Shown one piece after another: positions 49,567-57,421 of a DNA stretch of 64,000 nt. How positions within the stretch are numbered: the stretch's first letter is position 1; each line of letters starts with the position of its first letter. The notes under the pieces are model-generated. The model was not told the origin of the DNA and ran no database searches. It was given only the letters and a program-made list of their open reading frames with translations. The translations under genes were made by a program, and so were the position numbers. Source of the stretch: Amycolatopsis nivea (GTDB lineage: Bacteria; Actinomycetota; Actinomycetes; Mycobacteriales; Pseudonocardiaceae); NCBI RefSeq assembly GCF_004522235.1, contig NZ_SDLT01000019.1:85477-149476 (forward strand), in the 5' to 3' direction.

Positions 49567-51951
49567 GTGCGGGACGGAATCGCCGAACCATGGGGCACGC
49601 GCACGCCGTACGGTCCGGGCGAGGACTGGCCGGTGCGGGTCGACTGCCACCTCGCCGACGGGCTCGAGCCGGGCGACGTCGACCGCTGGGTCCGCACCGC
49701 CGCGGTCCTGCATTCCAACGGCGACGGTCTCGACATCGCGGTGAAGGACGGCCGGATCGCCGGCGTCCGCGGCCGGGCCGACGACCGCGTCAACCACGGC
49801 CGGCTCGACCCCAAGGACCTCTTCGGCTGGCAGGCCAACAACGCACCGGACCGGCTGCTTACTCCGCTGGTGCGCGACAACGGGGTGCTCCGCGAATCCA
49901 CGTGGGACGAAGCGATGGACCGGATCGTCCAGCGCAGCCGCGCACTGCTCGACACCGAAGGCCCCACCTCGCTCGGCTTCTACACCAGCGGACAGCTTTT
50001 CGCCGAGGAGTACTACACGCTGGCCGCGATCGCCCGCGGCGCGCTCGGCACGAACCACCTCGATGGCAACACCCGGTTGTGCACCGCGACCGCGGGCGAA
50101 TCGCTGAAGGAAAGCTTCGGCTGCGATGGCCAGCCGTCCTCCTACACCGACATCGACCACGCCGATGTCATCGCCCTGTTCGGACACAACGTCGCCGCGA
50201 CGCAACCGGTGCTGTGGTCCCGCATCCTCGACCGGCTCGCCGGTCCGCGACCACCGCGGCTGCTGTGCGTCGACCCGCGGCAGACGCCGGTCGCGGAAGC
50301 CGCCGAGCTGCATCTGGCTCCGCTGCCCGGGACGAATGTCGCGCTGATGAACGGAATCCTGCACGAGGTCATCCTGCACGGCTGGTGCGACGAGGCGTGG
50401 ATCGGCAAGCACACCGTCGGTTACGACGATCTCCTCAAGGTCGTCCGCGACTATCCGCCCGAGCGCGCCGCGTCGATCTGCGGGGTGCCTGCCGATGAAA
50501 TCCGTTCCGCGGCGAGACTGGTCGGGACGACTGACCGGTTGCTGTGCACTGTGCTGCAAGGGTTTTACCAATCGAACCAGGCGACCGCTGCCGCGGTGCA
50601 GGTGAACAACCTGGTGCTGCTGCGCGGAATGCTGGGCAAACCAGGCTGCGGCGTCTTGCAGATGAACGGCCAGCCGAGCGCGGAGAACACCCGCGAATGC
50701 GGCGCCAACGGCGATCTCACCGGGTTCCGGAACTGGAACAACGACGCGCACATCGCTCAGCTGGCCGAACTGTGGAACGTGCCGATGGAGCAGATCCCGC
50801 ACGACGGCCCGCCGACCCACCTGATGAAGATGCTCGACCTCGCCGAGAGCGGCGACCTGCGGTTCTGGTGGATCTCCGCGACCAACCCCGCAGTGTCGCT
50901 GCCCGAACTCGCGCGGGTCCGGAAGATCCTGGGCCAGGACAGCCTTTTCCTCGTCGTGCAGGACGCGTTCCGCACGGAAACCACGGAATTCGCCGACGTG
51001 GTGCTGCCCGCGGCGATATGGGGCGAGAAAACCGGGACCTTCACGAACGCCGACCGCACCGTGCATCTGTCCGAAAAAGCAGTCAACCCGCCCGGACAAG
51101 CACGCCCAGACCTCGACGTCTTCCTCGACTACGCCCGCCGGATGAACCTGCGCGACCGCGACGGCGCGGTCTTCCCGCCCTGGCACGACTCGGAATCTGC
51201 CTACGCGGCTTGGCAAAAGGCGTCCGCCGGGCGACCCTGTGACTACAGTGGACTGTCCTACGAGAAGCTCCGCTTGGTCAGCGGCGTCCAGTGGCCGGTC
51301 GACGAAGCCCATCCGGACGGCACCGAACGCCTTTACGCGGACGGCAAATTCTTCGCCGATCCCGACTACTGCGAGGAATACGGCAAAGACCTGCACACCG
51401 GCGAGCCGATCAGCCCGGAGGAATACCGGGAGTACAACCCGGACGGCAAAGCCATGCTCAAGCCCGCCGAGTACCTGGTACCGGAGGAACCGCCGAGCAC
51501 CGACTACCCGTTCGCGCTGATCACCGGGCGGACGCTGTACCACTTCCACACGCGCACGAAGACCGGCCGCGCACCGCAACTGGAGACCGCCGCCCCGGAA
51601 GTCTGGGCCGAACTGTCCCGCCAGGACGCCGAACGCGCCGGAATCACCGAGGGCGACCTGCTCGAGATCCGCACCCCGCGCGGCCGCGTCCGTGCCAAAG
51701 CGCGCCCGTGCGGGATCCGCGGCGGAGTGCTGTTCCTGCCCTTCCACTACGGCTACTGGGACACCGCCGACCCGACCGGCGCGGACGGCGTCCGTGCGGC
51801 CAACGAACTGACCATCACGGCGTGGGATCCGGTGTCGAAGCAGCCGCTGTTCAAGACAGCCGCCGCGGCGCTGCGCAAGATCTCCGACGAGACCCCGAGG
51901 GAAACCATCGCGCTCGGCAACCGGGCGGTGTCCGAACAGCTCGTCGACTAG
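49567..51951 (+). CDS. Molybdopterin oxidoreductase (formate dehydrogenase/nitrate reductase superfamily) lacking the N-terminal Fe-S cysteines
   Basis: 794 residues from GTG 49567 (GAGGGAGACAGG upstream). The bis-MGD enzyme layout is complete: RGRADDRVNHGRL, ESTWDEAMDRIV, FYTSGQLFAEEYY, NTRLCTAT (possible Mo-ligand Cys), TNPAVSLPEL, FADVVLPAAIWGEKTGTFTNADR and the C-terminal GRTLYHFHTRTKTGR/HYGYWDTADP domain. At the usual CxxCxxxC...C cluster site the residues read VLHSNGDGL and LDPKD, so the four Fe-S ligands are missing. Substrate is unknown; general oxidoreductase in stress metabolism is inferred from the promoter. Confidence 0.88.
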   Translation: MRDGIAEPWGTRTPYGPGEDWPVRVDCHLADGLEPGDVDRWVRTAAVLHSNGDGLDIAVKDGRIAGVRGRADDRVNHGRLDPKDLFGWQANNAPDRLLTPLVRDNGVLRESTWDEAMDRIVQRSRALLDTEGPTSLGFYTSGQLFAEEYYTLAAIARGALGTNHLDGNTRLCTATAGESLKESFGCDGQPSSYTDIDHADVIALFGHNVAATQPVLWSRILDRLAGPRPPRLLCVDPRQTPVAEAAELHLAPLPGTNVALMNGILHEVILHGWCDEAWIGKHTVGYDDLLKVVRDYPPERAASICGVPADEIRSAARLVGTTDRLLCTVLQGFYQSNQATAAAVQVNNLVLLRGMLGKPGCGVLQMNGQPSAENTRECGANGDLTGFRNWNNDAHIAQLAELWNVPMEQIPHDGPPTHLMKMLDLAESGDLRFWWISATNPAVSLPELARVRKILGQDSLFLVVQDAFRTETTEFADVVLPAAIWGEKTGTFTNADRTVHLSEKAVNPPGQARPDLDVFLDYARRMNLRDRDGAVFPPWHDSESAYAAWQKASAGRPCDYSGLSYEKLRLVSGVQWPVDEAHPDGTERLYADGKFFADPDYCEEYGKDLHTGEPISPEEYREYNPDGKAMLKPAEYLVPEEPPSTDYPFALITGRTLYHFHTRTKTGRAPQLETAAPEVWAELSRQDAERAGITEGDLLEIRTPRGRVRAKARPCGIRGGVLFLPFHYGYWDTADPTGADGVRAANELTITAWDPVSKQPLFKTAAAALRKISDETPRETIALGNRAVSEQLVD

Positions 51952-51955
51952 CCGC

Positions 51956-53986
51956 TCACAGCAGATCCCGCGGCACCCGGCGATGCCAATTCCGCGACAC
52001 CAACCGCCGATCCCCCTCGTACCCGTCCAGCTGCGCGTCGATCACGAACTCCTCCGGCGTGCAACTCACCCGCGTATACGTCTCCGTCCGCACCAGCCAC
52101 TCCCCCCGCTCGAACGTCACCGTCCACGACGTCTCCGCCACCGGAGAACAGAAATCGTCCGCCACCCACGAGTAACACTCATGCACATCACGGGTGATCT
52201 CCAGATCGATGTCGTCGTACCGGATCGTGCCGGAGTTCTTCACCACGTCCAGCGCGGAGCGGTAGTCGACCAGGTCCCGCGACACCGTCCACTTCTGCTC
52301 CGGACGGCTCACCTGCGTGGTCGGCAACGGCGGCGTTCCTTCCGGCTCGCCGAACTCGTCCGGGGCGACCTCGTCCGGTTCGCCGGTCGGCCGCACCGGC
52401 AGGGTCAGCGCGCTCGCGCCGGTCCGCACGGTGAGCGTCACCGGTTTCGGCGGCGGCCACGCGAGCGGCCAGTACGAAGTGGACAGTGCGAGCCGGATCC
52501 GGTGCCCGGCCGGAAACGCTTGCGCCACCCCGTTCAGTTCAAAGTCCACTGTGTACTCTTCGCCCGGCGCAAGCGGTTCCGGTTCCTCGTGGCCGTCCCG
52601 GTGCGTGAGGTTCAGCAGGCCGTACGTCACCCGCGTCGCCCGGCCGTCCGGCGCGACGTCCGACAGCCGCGCGGCCACCATCGCCACGGGCTGGTCCGCC
52701 GAGACCCGCAGCCGTACCCGAGGCGCACCAAGGATTTCGCACCGCTCGACAAGCACGTCCGTGTCGAACACGAGCGAACCGCCGTCCTCCTCGCGCTGGT
52801 CGTACGGCAGATCCGGCGGCGCGCTGTACGACGCCCATTTCCCGGCGAACTGCCCCACCGACAACGGCGACGCGACACTCAGCGACTCCTCGGCCACCGA
52901 CTCGCCGGGTTGAGCGAGCCGATGCGGCGCGAGGGCGTACTCCGTCGGCCGGACGTGCGGCGAAGGCCATTCCGCCTCCCCGACCCAGCGTCCGGGACGG
53001 TCCTCATAGGACGTCGACGGCGGCACGCTCTCCTGCATCCACGTGCGCAGGACCGGGCCGTCCATGACGCCGTTGTCGACGTCCTTCAGCCAGTGGTCCC
53101 ACCAGCGCAGGACTTCCTGCAGGTAACCGATCGCGGGGCCGGGTTCGCCGAGGTGCGGGTACTTGTGCGACCACGGCCCGATCAGCCCGCGGCACGGCAC
53201 GTCGAGATGCGCCAGCAGCCGGGTGACCGCGTTGGAATAGCCGTCGGCCCAGCCGCTGGACGCGAGCACCGGGCACTGCACCCCGGAGTAGTCCTCGGAA
53301 ACCGAAGCGTGCCGCCAGTAGCTGTCGCGGCGCTGATGCCGCAGCCACTGTTCGGCCCACAGGCTGCAGTTTTCCAGCCGTTCCCGCCACATGTCGCGCC
53401 AGCGGTCCCCCACCAGCGCCGGGTCGGGCGGCATCGTCGCCTCGCCGAACATCGTCCCGGACTCGGCGATGTTGTCCGACAGCAGGCAGCCGCCCATGTA
53501 GTGCATGTCGTCGGCGAACCGGTCGTCGGTGAACGAGGAGATGACGATCGCGCCGAGGCTCGGCGGTTTCCGCGCCGCGGCCTGCAGCGCGGCGAACCCG
53601 CCCCAGGAAATGCCCATCATGCCGGTGCGCCCGTCGCACCACGGCCGGTCGGCGAGCCAGGCGAGCACGTCCTCGGCGTCCTGTTGTTCCTGTTCCAGAT
53701 ACTCGTCCGCGAGCACGCCCTCGGATTCCCCGGAGCCGCGCAGGTCGACGCGCACGCAGGCGTAGCCGTGCCCGGCCAGGTAGGGATGGTGGATCGAGTC
53801 GCGGACGGAGGTCAAGTCTCGCTTGCGGTACGGGATGTACTCGACGATCCCCGGCACAGGCAGCGATTCCGATCCGGCGGGCCGCCAGATCCGCGCCGCC
53901 AGCCGGGTGCCGTCCGAAACCGGGATCCGGACGTCCTCGTCCTCCATGATCTCGTACGGCAGCGAGGGAAGAGCGCGCGTGATCAT
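51956..53986 (-). CDS. CocE/NonD family hydrolase (X-Pro dipeptidyl-peptidase S15-like)
   Basis: 676 residues. The alpha/beta hydrolase domain (1-330) has GYACVRVDLRGSGESEG and the nucleophile elbow GMMGISWGGFAALQ; acid and His candidates are SSGWADGY and GPWSHKYPH. The C-terminal jelly-roll domain (GAPRVRLRVSADQPVAMVAARLSDV, FPAGHRIRLALSTSYWP) is typical of the CocE family. Soluble. ATG 53986 lies 9 bp from the -10 of a consensus stress promoter. Substrate (ester or acyl-peptide) unknown. Confidence 0.9.
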   Translation of the reverse strand: MITRALPSLPYEIMEDEDVRIPVSDGTRLAARIWRPAGSESLPVPGIVEYIPYRKRDLTSVRDSIHHPYLAGHGYACVRVDLRGSGESEGVLADEYLEQEQQDAEDVLAWLADRPWCDGRTGMMGISWGGFAALQAAARKPPSLGAIVISSFTDDRFADDMHYMGGCLLSDNIAESGTMFGEATMPPDPALVGDRWRDMWRERLENCSLWAEQWLRHQRRDSYWRHASVSEDYSGVQCPVLASSGWADGYSNAVTRLLAHLDVPCRGLIGPWSHKYPHLGEPGPAIGYLQEVLRWWDHWLKDVDNGVMDGPVLRTWMQESVPPSTSYEDRPGRWVGEAEWPSPHVRPTEYALAPHRLAQPGESVAEESLSVASPLSVGQFAGKWASYSAPPDLPYDQREEDGGSLVFDTDVLVERCEILGAPRVRLRVSADQPVAMVAARLSDVAPDGRATRVTYGLLNLTHRDGHEEPEPLAPGEEYTVDFELNGVAQAFPAGHRIRLALSTSYWPLAWPPPKPVTLTVRTGASALTLPVRPTGEPDEVAPDEFGEPEGTPPLPTTQVSRPEQKWTVSRDLVDYRSALDVVKNSGTIRYDDIDLEITRDVHECYSWVADDFCSPVAETSWTVTFERGEWLVRTETYTRVSCTPEEFVIDAQLDGYEGDRRLVSRNWHRRVPRDLL

Positions 53987-53995
53987 GCCTGCCGG

Positions 53996-54020
53996 GTACC
54001 CGGCCCGGCGCGCCCGAAAC
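53996..54020 (-). promoter_or_regulatory. SigB/SigF-type promoter for CocE-like gene
   Basis: GTTT-N15-GGGTAC on the minus strand (-10 53996-54001, -35 54017-54020), exact consensus. Confidence 0.8.
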
Positions 54021-54023
54021 GGG

Positions 54024-54049
54024 GTTGCCCGCGGCGGGAAAACGGGTAC
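54024..54049 (+). promoter_or_regulatory. SigB/SigF-type promoter for HSL-type hydrolase
   Basis: GTTG-N16-GGGTAC (-35 54024-54027, -10 54044-54049), back to back with the leftward promoter; ATG 9 bp downstream. Confidence 0.65.
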
Positions 54050-54058
54050 CCGGTGCGC

Positions 54059-54949
54059 ATGATCAGCATGAAAGCCCAGCTGTATCAGGCGTACCTGCGC
54101 GCGACGCGGCAGAAAGCCTTTTACGACAACGCCCGCGTGCTGCACCAGCGCCTGCACCGCCACCAGCGGCCGTCGCAAGCCCGGCCGCCGAGGAAGCTGC
54201 GCAAGCACTACGACCTCGAACACCGCGAGGTGCACGGCTTCGCGTGCTGGACCGTGCGGCCGCGCGCGAAGGCCGGGCTGCATGTCTTCCACCTGCACGG
54301 CGGCGGTTACGTCGAGGAAATCGAATCACACCACTGGGAATTCGCCGCCGACCTGGTGCGCCGGCTCGGCTGCACGGTCACGCTGCCGATCTACCCGCTC
54401 GTCCCGCGGCACAGCAACGCCGAGACGATTCCCATGGTGCAGGCCGCGTTCGAGCAGACACTCGGTGCGGAGCCGGCGGAAAACACCGTCCTGTCCGGGG
54501 ATTCCGCCGGCGCCGCGCTCGCACTGGCGGTCGCGCAGCGGCTCCGGGAGGAGGGCCGCCCGCAGCCGAAACAGACGATCCTGATCTCGCCGTGGCTGGA
54601 CGTGACCCTGGAAGACCCGATTTCGGTCGTCCTGGACGAACACGACCCGATGCTCGGCATCACCGGCCTGCGCGAGGCGGGCGAGATGTACGCCGAAGGC
54701 ACCGACCGGCACGATCCGCGGATCAGCCCGCTGTACGCGGACCTGACCGGACTCGGCCCGTTCAGCCTGTTCATCGGCACCCGCGACGTCCTCCTCCCGG
54801 ACGCCCGCCGCTTCGCTTCCCGCGCCCGCGACGCCGGGATCGACGTCGACTATGCCGAATACCCCGGCATGTTCCACAACTGGCTCATGCAGCAGATTCC
54901 CGAAGGCCGCCAGGCGCGGAACCACATCGAGCGCATCCTCCGTCGGTAG
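54059..54949 (+). CDS. Alpha/beta hydrolase, hormone-sensitive-lipase family
   Basis: 296 residues. Oxyanion motif HLHGGGYVEE, nucleophile elbow GDSAGAALALAVAQ, Asp in SLFIGTRDVLLPDAR and His in YPGMFHNW, giving a full Ser-Asp-His triad. It would cleave short-chain acyl esters. It starts at ATG 54059, almost leaderless behind its GGGTAC box. Divergent from the CocE-like hydrolase and probably co-induced. Confidence 0.92.
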   Translation: MISMKAQLYQAYLRATRQKAFYDNARVLHQRLHRHQRPSQARPPRKLRKHYDLEHREVHGFACWTVRPRAKAGLHVFHLHGGGYVEEIESHHWEFAADLVRRLGCTVTLPIYPLVPRHSNAETIPMVQAAFEQTLGAEPAENTVLSGDSAGAALALAVAQRLREEGRPQPKQTILISPWLDVTLEDPISVVLDEHDPMLGITGLREAGEMYAEGTDRHDPRISPLYADLTGLGPFSLFIGTRDVLLPDARRFASRARDAGIDVDYAEYPGMFHNWLMQQIPEGRQARNHIERILRR

Positions 54950-55034
54950 GGTCTCTCCGGCGGCAGCACCGGCCCGCGCGGACCTCGCCGGACTCGACCC
55001 GTTCCGCCTGCCCACCGGCACCCTGCCGCGAGGC

Positions 55035-55265
55035 TCACTCCGGCGGCAGCGGCACGCCGCGACGACTCGTCCGGTAGTCGTCGCGGCTTGCCACCGTCCC
55101 GTCCTCCGCCCGGACAATGTGGACAGACCGCCGAGCCTTCGCCATATGCCGCCCCGTCTTCACCGCTTCCGCGCGGGACTTCGACGTGTTCGCCGCCCGC
55201 ACGTGCCCCACCACGCGGTTCTTCCACAGCGAGCCCTCATACAGCGTCTCGACGTCCCCGTCCAC
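55035..55265 (-). CDS. DUF2188-like small protein
   Basis: 76 residues from GTG 55265 (AGGAGGGCAGCG). The pattern WKNRVVGHVRAANTSKSRAEAVKTGRHMAKARRSVHIVRAEDGTVASRDDY matches the HVVP/A.....W.V...G..R......T...A...A...A......VHGRDG.I..... DUF2188 design. Function unknown. Last gene of the hemerythrin operon. Confidence 0.75.
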   Translation of the reverse strand: MDGDVETLYEGSLWKNRVVGHVRAANTSKSRAEAVKTGRHMAKARRSVHIVRAEDGTVASRDDYRTSRRGVPLPPE

Positions 55266-55280
55266 CCGCTGCCCTCCTGT

Positions 55281-56552
55281 TCAGTCCTCGAACTCGAAGC
55301 GCAGCCGTTCCTCGCACTTCGCGTACTTCGCCTCGAGTTCGTCCTCGGTGTCCGCGCCGATGATCAGTTCCGCCAGCTCGAAGGAGTAGCTGTCCTGCTC
55401 CGGCAGTTCCGACAGCCGCTGGCCTTCCTCCGGCGTGATCGAGATCGTCGTGCCGCCGAGTTCCTGACACAGGGCGGCGATCTCGTCCTGCGTCGGGATC
55501 CGCGTGACGACCGCGTCGCCGTCGAAGCGGCGCAGGTAGCAGCGCCCGGCGATGTGGTACTGTCCGCGGCCGCGCGGGAACTGCGGGTCCTGGCCGAGTC
55601 CCAGCCGGAGCATGATTTCGTGGTTGGCCACGCCGTCGACCAGCTCGAACAGCTCCGCGTGCGACTGCGAGTGCCGCGGGTTGATCTCCAGCAGGCACAC
55701 CTGGCCGGACTGCCGGTCGCAGAAGAACTCGATGCTGAACGTGCCGTTCTCGAAACCGACCTGGCGCATCACGCGCTCGGCGATGTCGAACATCCGCCGG
55801 ACGGTCTCGTCCGGCAGCTGCGACGGGTACTGATGTCGCAAAAACGAAGACCGGCCAGGGAAATCGACCGAATCCAGCGCGGCGTAGAGACGCACCTCGC
55901 CCTTCCAGACGTACCCCTCGACCGCCGCCTGCACCCCGTGCAGTTCGGATTCGGCCAGGCACGCGGCCCCGCCGACCTCGGCGATTTCCGGCGGGAGATC
56001 GACCTGGCGCAACACGTCCTCGAACGGGTCCCCGACCCGTCCGACACCCTCCCGCAGTTCCTCGACGGCTTCCGCGAAGCCCTGCATGTCCCGCACGTGA
56101 AACGCCAGTTCCGACGAGAACCCCTTGACCGGCTTCAGCCACATCGGGAAGTCCACCCCGGACGGCGGCCGCGGCTCCCCGTCCAGGTCGACGATGCCGA
56201 ACGGCGGCAGTTCGTCGATCACCTTCCGCTGTTCGAGCCTGCTCCAGTACTTGTGCTCGCATTTGAGCACCGCGGGGAGCGGCACGTGCGGGAGGCCGCG
56301 TTCCTCGCACAGCAGCGGCGCCATGGTGGCGGCCGGGAAGTCCCAATAGGTCACGATCGCGGCGGGTTCGCCGTCGAAATCGTCCAGCTGCTGGCGGGCC
56401 TTCTTCATCAGGTCCGGGAAGTCGATCTCGCCGTGCTGCAGCTCGTCCGGGCTGAGCAACGGGCGGAACCGCAGCCCGGCCGCGGACGGGAGTCTTTTCA
56501 GGATGCGCTCGTTCTCCTCGTCAAGACCGAGCACGAACACGTCGTCAGTCAT
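55281..56552 (-). CDS. ATP-grasp domain protein
   Basis: 423 residues. The central ATP-grasp fold shows the lysine-bearing strand FPMWLKPVKGFSSE, the hinge segment QAAVEGYVWKGEV and the metal site GTFSIEFFCDRQSGQVCLLEINPRHSQSH (Glu and Asn ligands). An N-terminal Rossmann-like lobe precedes it. Such enzymes ligate a carboxylate to an amine or similar; relatives are annotated as biotin-carboxylase-like. The start is 3 bp after the hemerythrin stop. Substrate unknown. Confidence 0.85.
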   Translation of the reverse strand: MTDDVFVLGLDEENERILKRLPSAAGLRFRPLLSPDELQHGEIDFPDLMKKARQQLDDFDGEPAAIVTYWDFPAATMAPLLCEERGLPHVPLPAVLKCEHKYWSRLEQRKVIDELPPFGIVDLDGEPRPPSGVDFPMWLKPVKGFSSELAFHVRDMQGFAEAVEELREGVGRVGDPFEDVLRQVDLPPEIAEVGGAACLAESELHGVQAAVEGYVWKGEVRLYAALDSVDFPGRSSFLRHQYPSQLPDETVRRMFDIAERVMRQVGFENGTFSIEFFCDRQSGQVCLLEINPRHSQSHAELFELVDGVANHEIMLRLGLGQDPQFPRGRGQYHIAGRCYLRRFDGDAVVTRIPTQDEIAALCQELGGTTISITPEEGQRLSELPEQDSYSFELAELIIGADTEDELEAKYAKCEERLRFEFED

Positions 56553-56555
56553 GGT

Positions 56556-57116
56556 TCAGCTCTTCCGTCCCGTCAGCGCGTCGCGGATCTTGTCGACGAA
56601 CGCCGCTCCCGGCGCGAGGACCAGGTTCGCAGGCGGCTTGCTCGGCGCGTGCGGATGCGGCCTGGTCGGCGCGATCTTCTTCGCCGCCAGCACCCGCTCG
56701 CCCAGCTGGTCCAGCTCCTCGGCCGAACACGCCTCGCGCAGCCGCGGGAGCAGGTCGTTCTCCTCGTCCCTGATGTGGTGGCGGACGTCGGCGATGAGCT
56801 TGCCGAGCAGCTCCTCGTACTCCGGTTCGCCGGGGTTCTTACGCTCGAGCCGCTTCATCACTTTTTCGGCCTCGGCGTGCTCCTCGATCTCGTGGTCGGC
56901 GATCTCGTCGCCGTTGTCGAGGTGCTTGCGCGCGGCCGGGTACATGAGCTGCTCTTCGGCGACCGAATGCCGGACCAGCTCGGCGATCACGTGGTCGACC
57001 ACGTCTTTCCGGTTCCCCGCCTCGGGTTCGCTCTCGAGCTCGGCGAACACCCGCTCGACGTCGCGGTGGTCGTCGGTGATCACGGTGATCAGGTCGGTTC
57101 GGGTGGGTGCGGCCAT
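56556..57116 (-). CDS. Hemerythrin-domain (HHE) protein
   Basis: 186 residues. Four-helix HHE cation-binding pattern: DDHRDVERVF, RHSVAEEQLMYPAARKHL, ADHEIEEHAEAEKVM and RHHIRDEENDLLPRL provide the His/Glu ligands of a di-iron site. The C-terminal 40 residues are basic. Proposed role: O2, NO or peroxide sensing or scavenging. First gene of a three-gene operon with a GGGTAA promoter. Confidence 0.9.
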   Translation of the reverse strand: MAAPTRTDLITVITDDHRDVERVFAELESEPEAGNRKDVVDHVIAELVRHSVAEEQLMYPAARKHLDNGDEIADHEIEEHAEAEKVMKRLERKNPGEPEYEELLGKLIADVRHHIRDEENDLLPRLREACSAEELDQLGERVLAAKKIAPTRPHPHAPSKPPANLVLAPGAAFVDKIRDALTGRKS

Positions 57117-57147
57117 GCTGCCTCCTCGGGTGTCGGGAACCCACCGG

Positions 57148-57171
57148 TTACCCGTTGCGCCGCCGAACAAC
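57148..57171 (-). promoter_or_regulatory. SigB/SigF-type promoter for hemerythrin operon
   Basis: GTTG-N14-GGGTAA on the minus strand (-10 57148-57153, -35 57168-57171), 31 bp before ATG 57116. Confidence 0.55.
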
Positions 57172-57421
57172 CACCGAACCATCCAGCAGAGGCACAGAAA
57201 GACCGTGTCCTCCTGGCAGACGGCCTGGCACCTTACACTGCCGAATCCCCCGACACGCGAGCCGCCAAAGCCCGCTGTCTCGTCAGCTTCGGCTAGCCCG
57301 ACCGAAGGTGTTCCGGCATCACGATCCCCAACAAGATAGCCGGGATCATTGCCGCAAAACGTCAGAAAGGCTGCGGGCGCAGACTCACGGACAGTTCCGA
57401 GCAGTCAGCACGGTTGCGTTG
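57172..57421. other. Intergenic boundary between stress region and defence-like region
   Basis: About 250 bp with lower GC than the flanks and no credible frame. No tRNA, att-like repeat or transposase remnant was seen. Confidence 0.5.
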
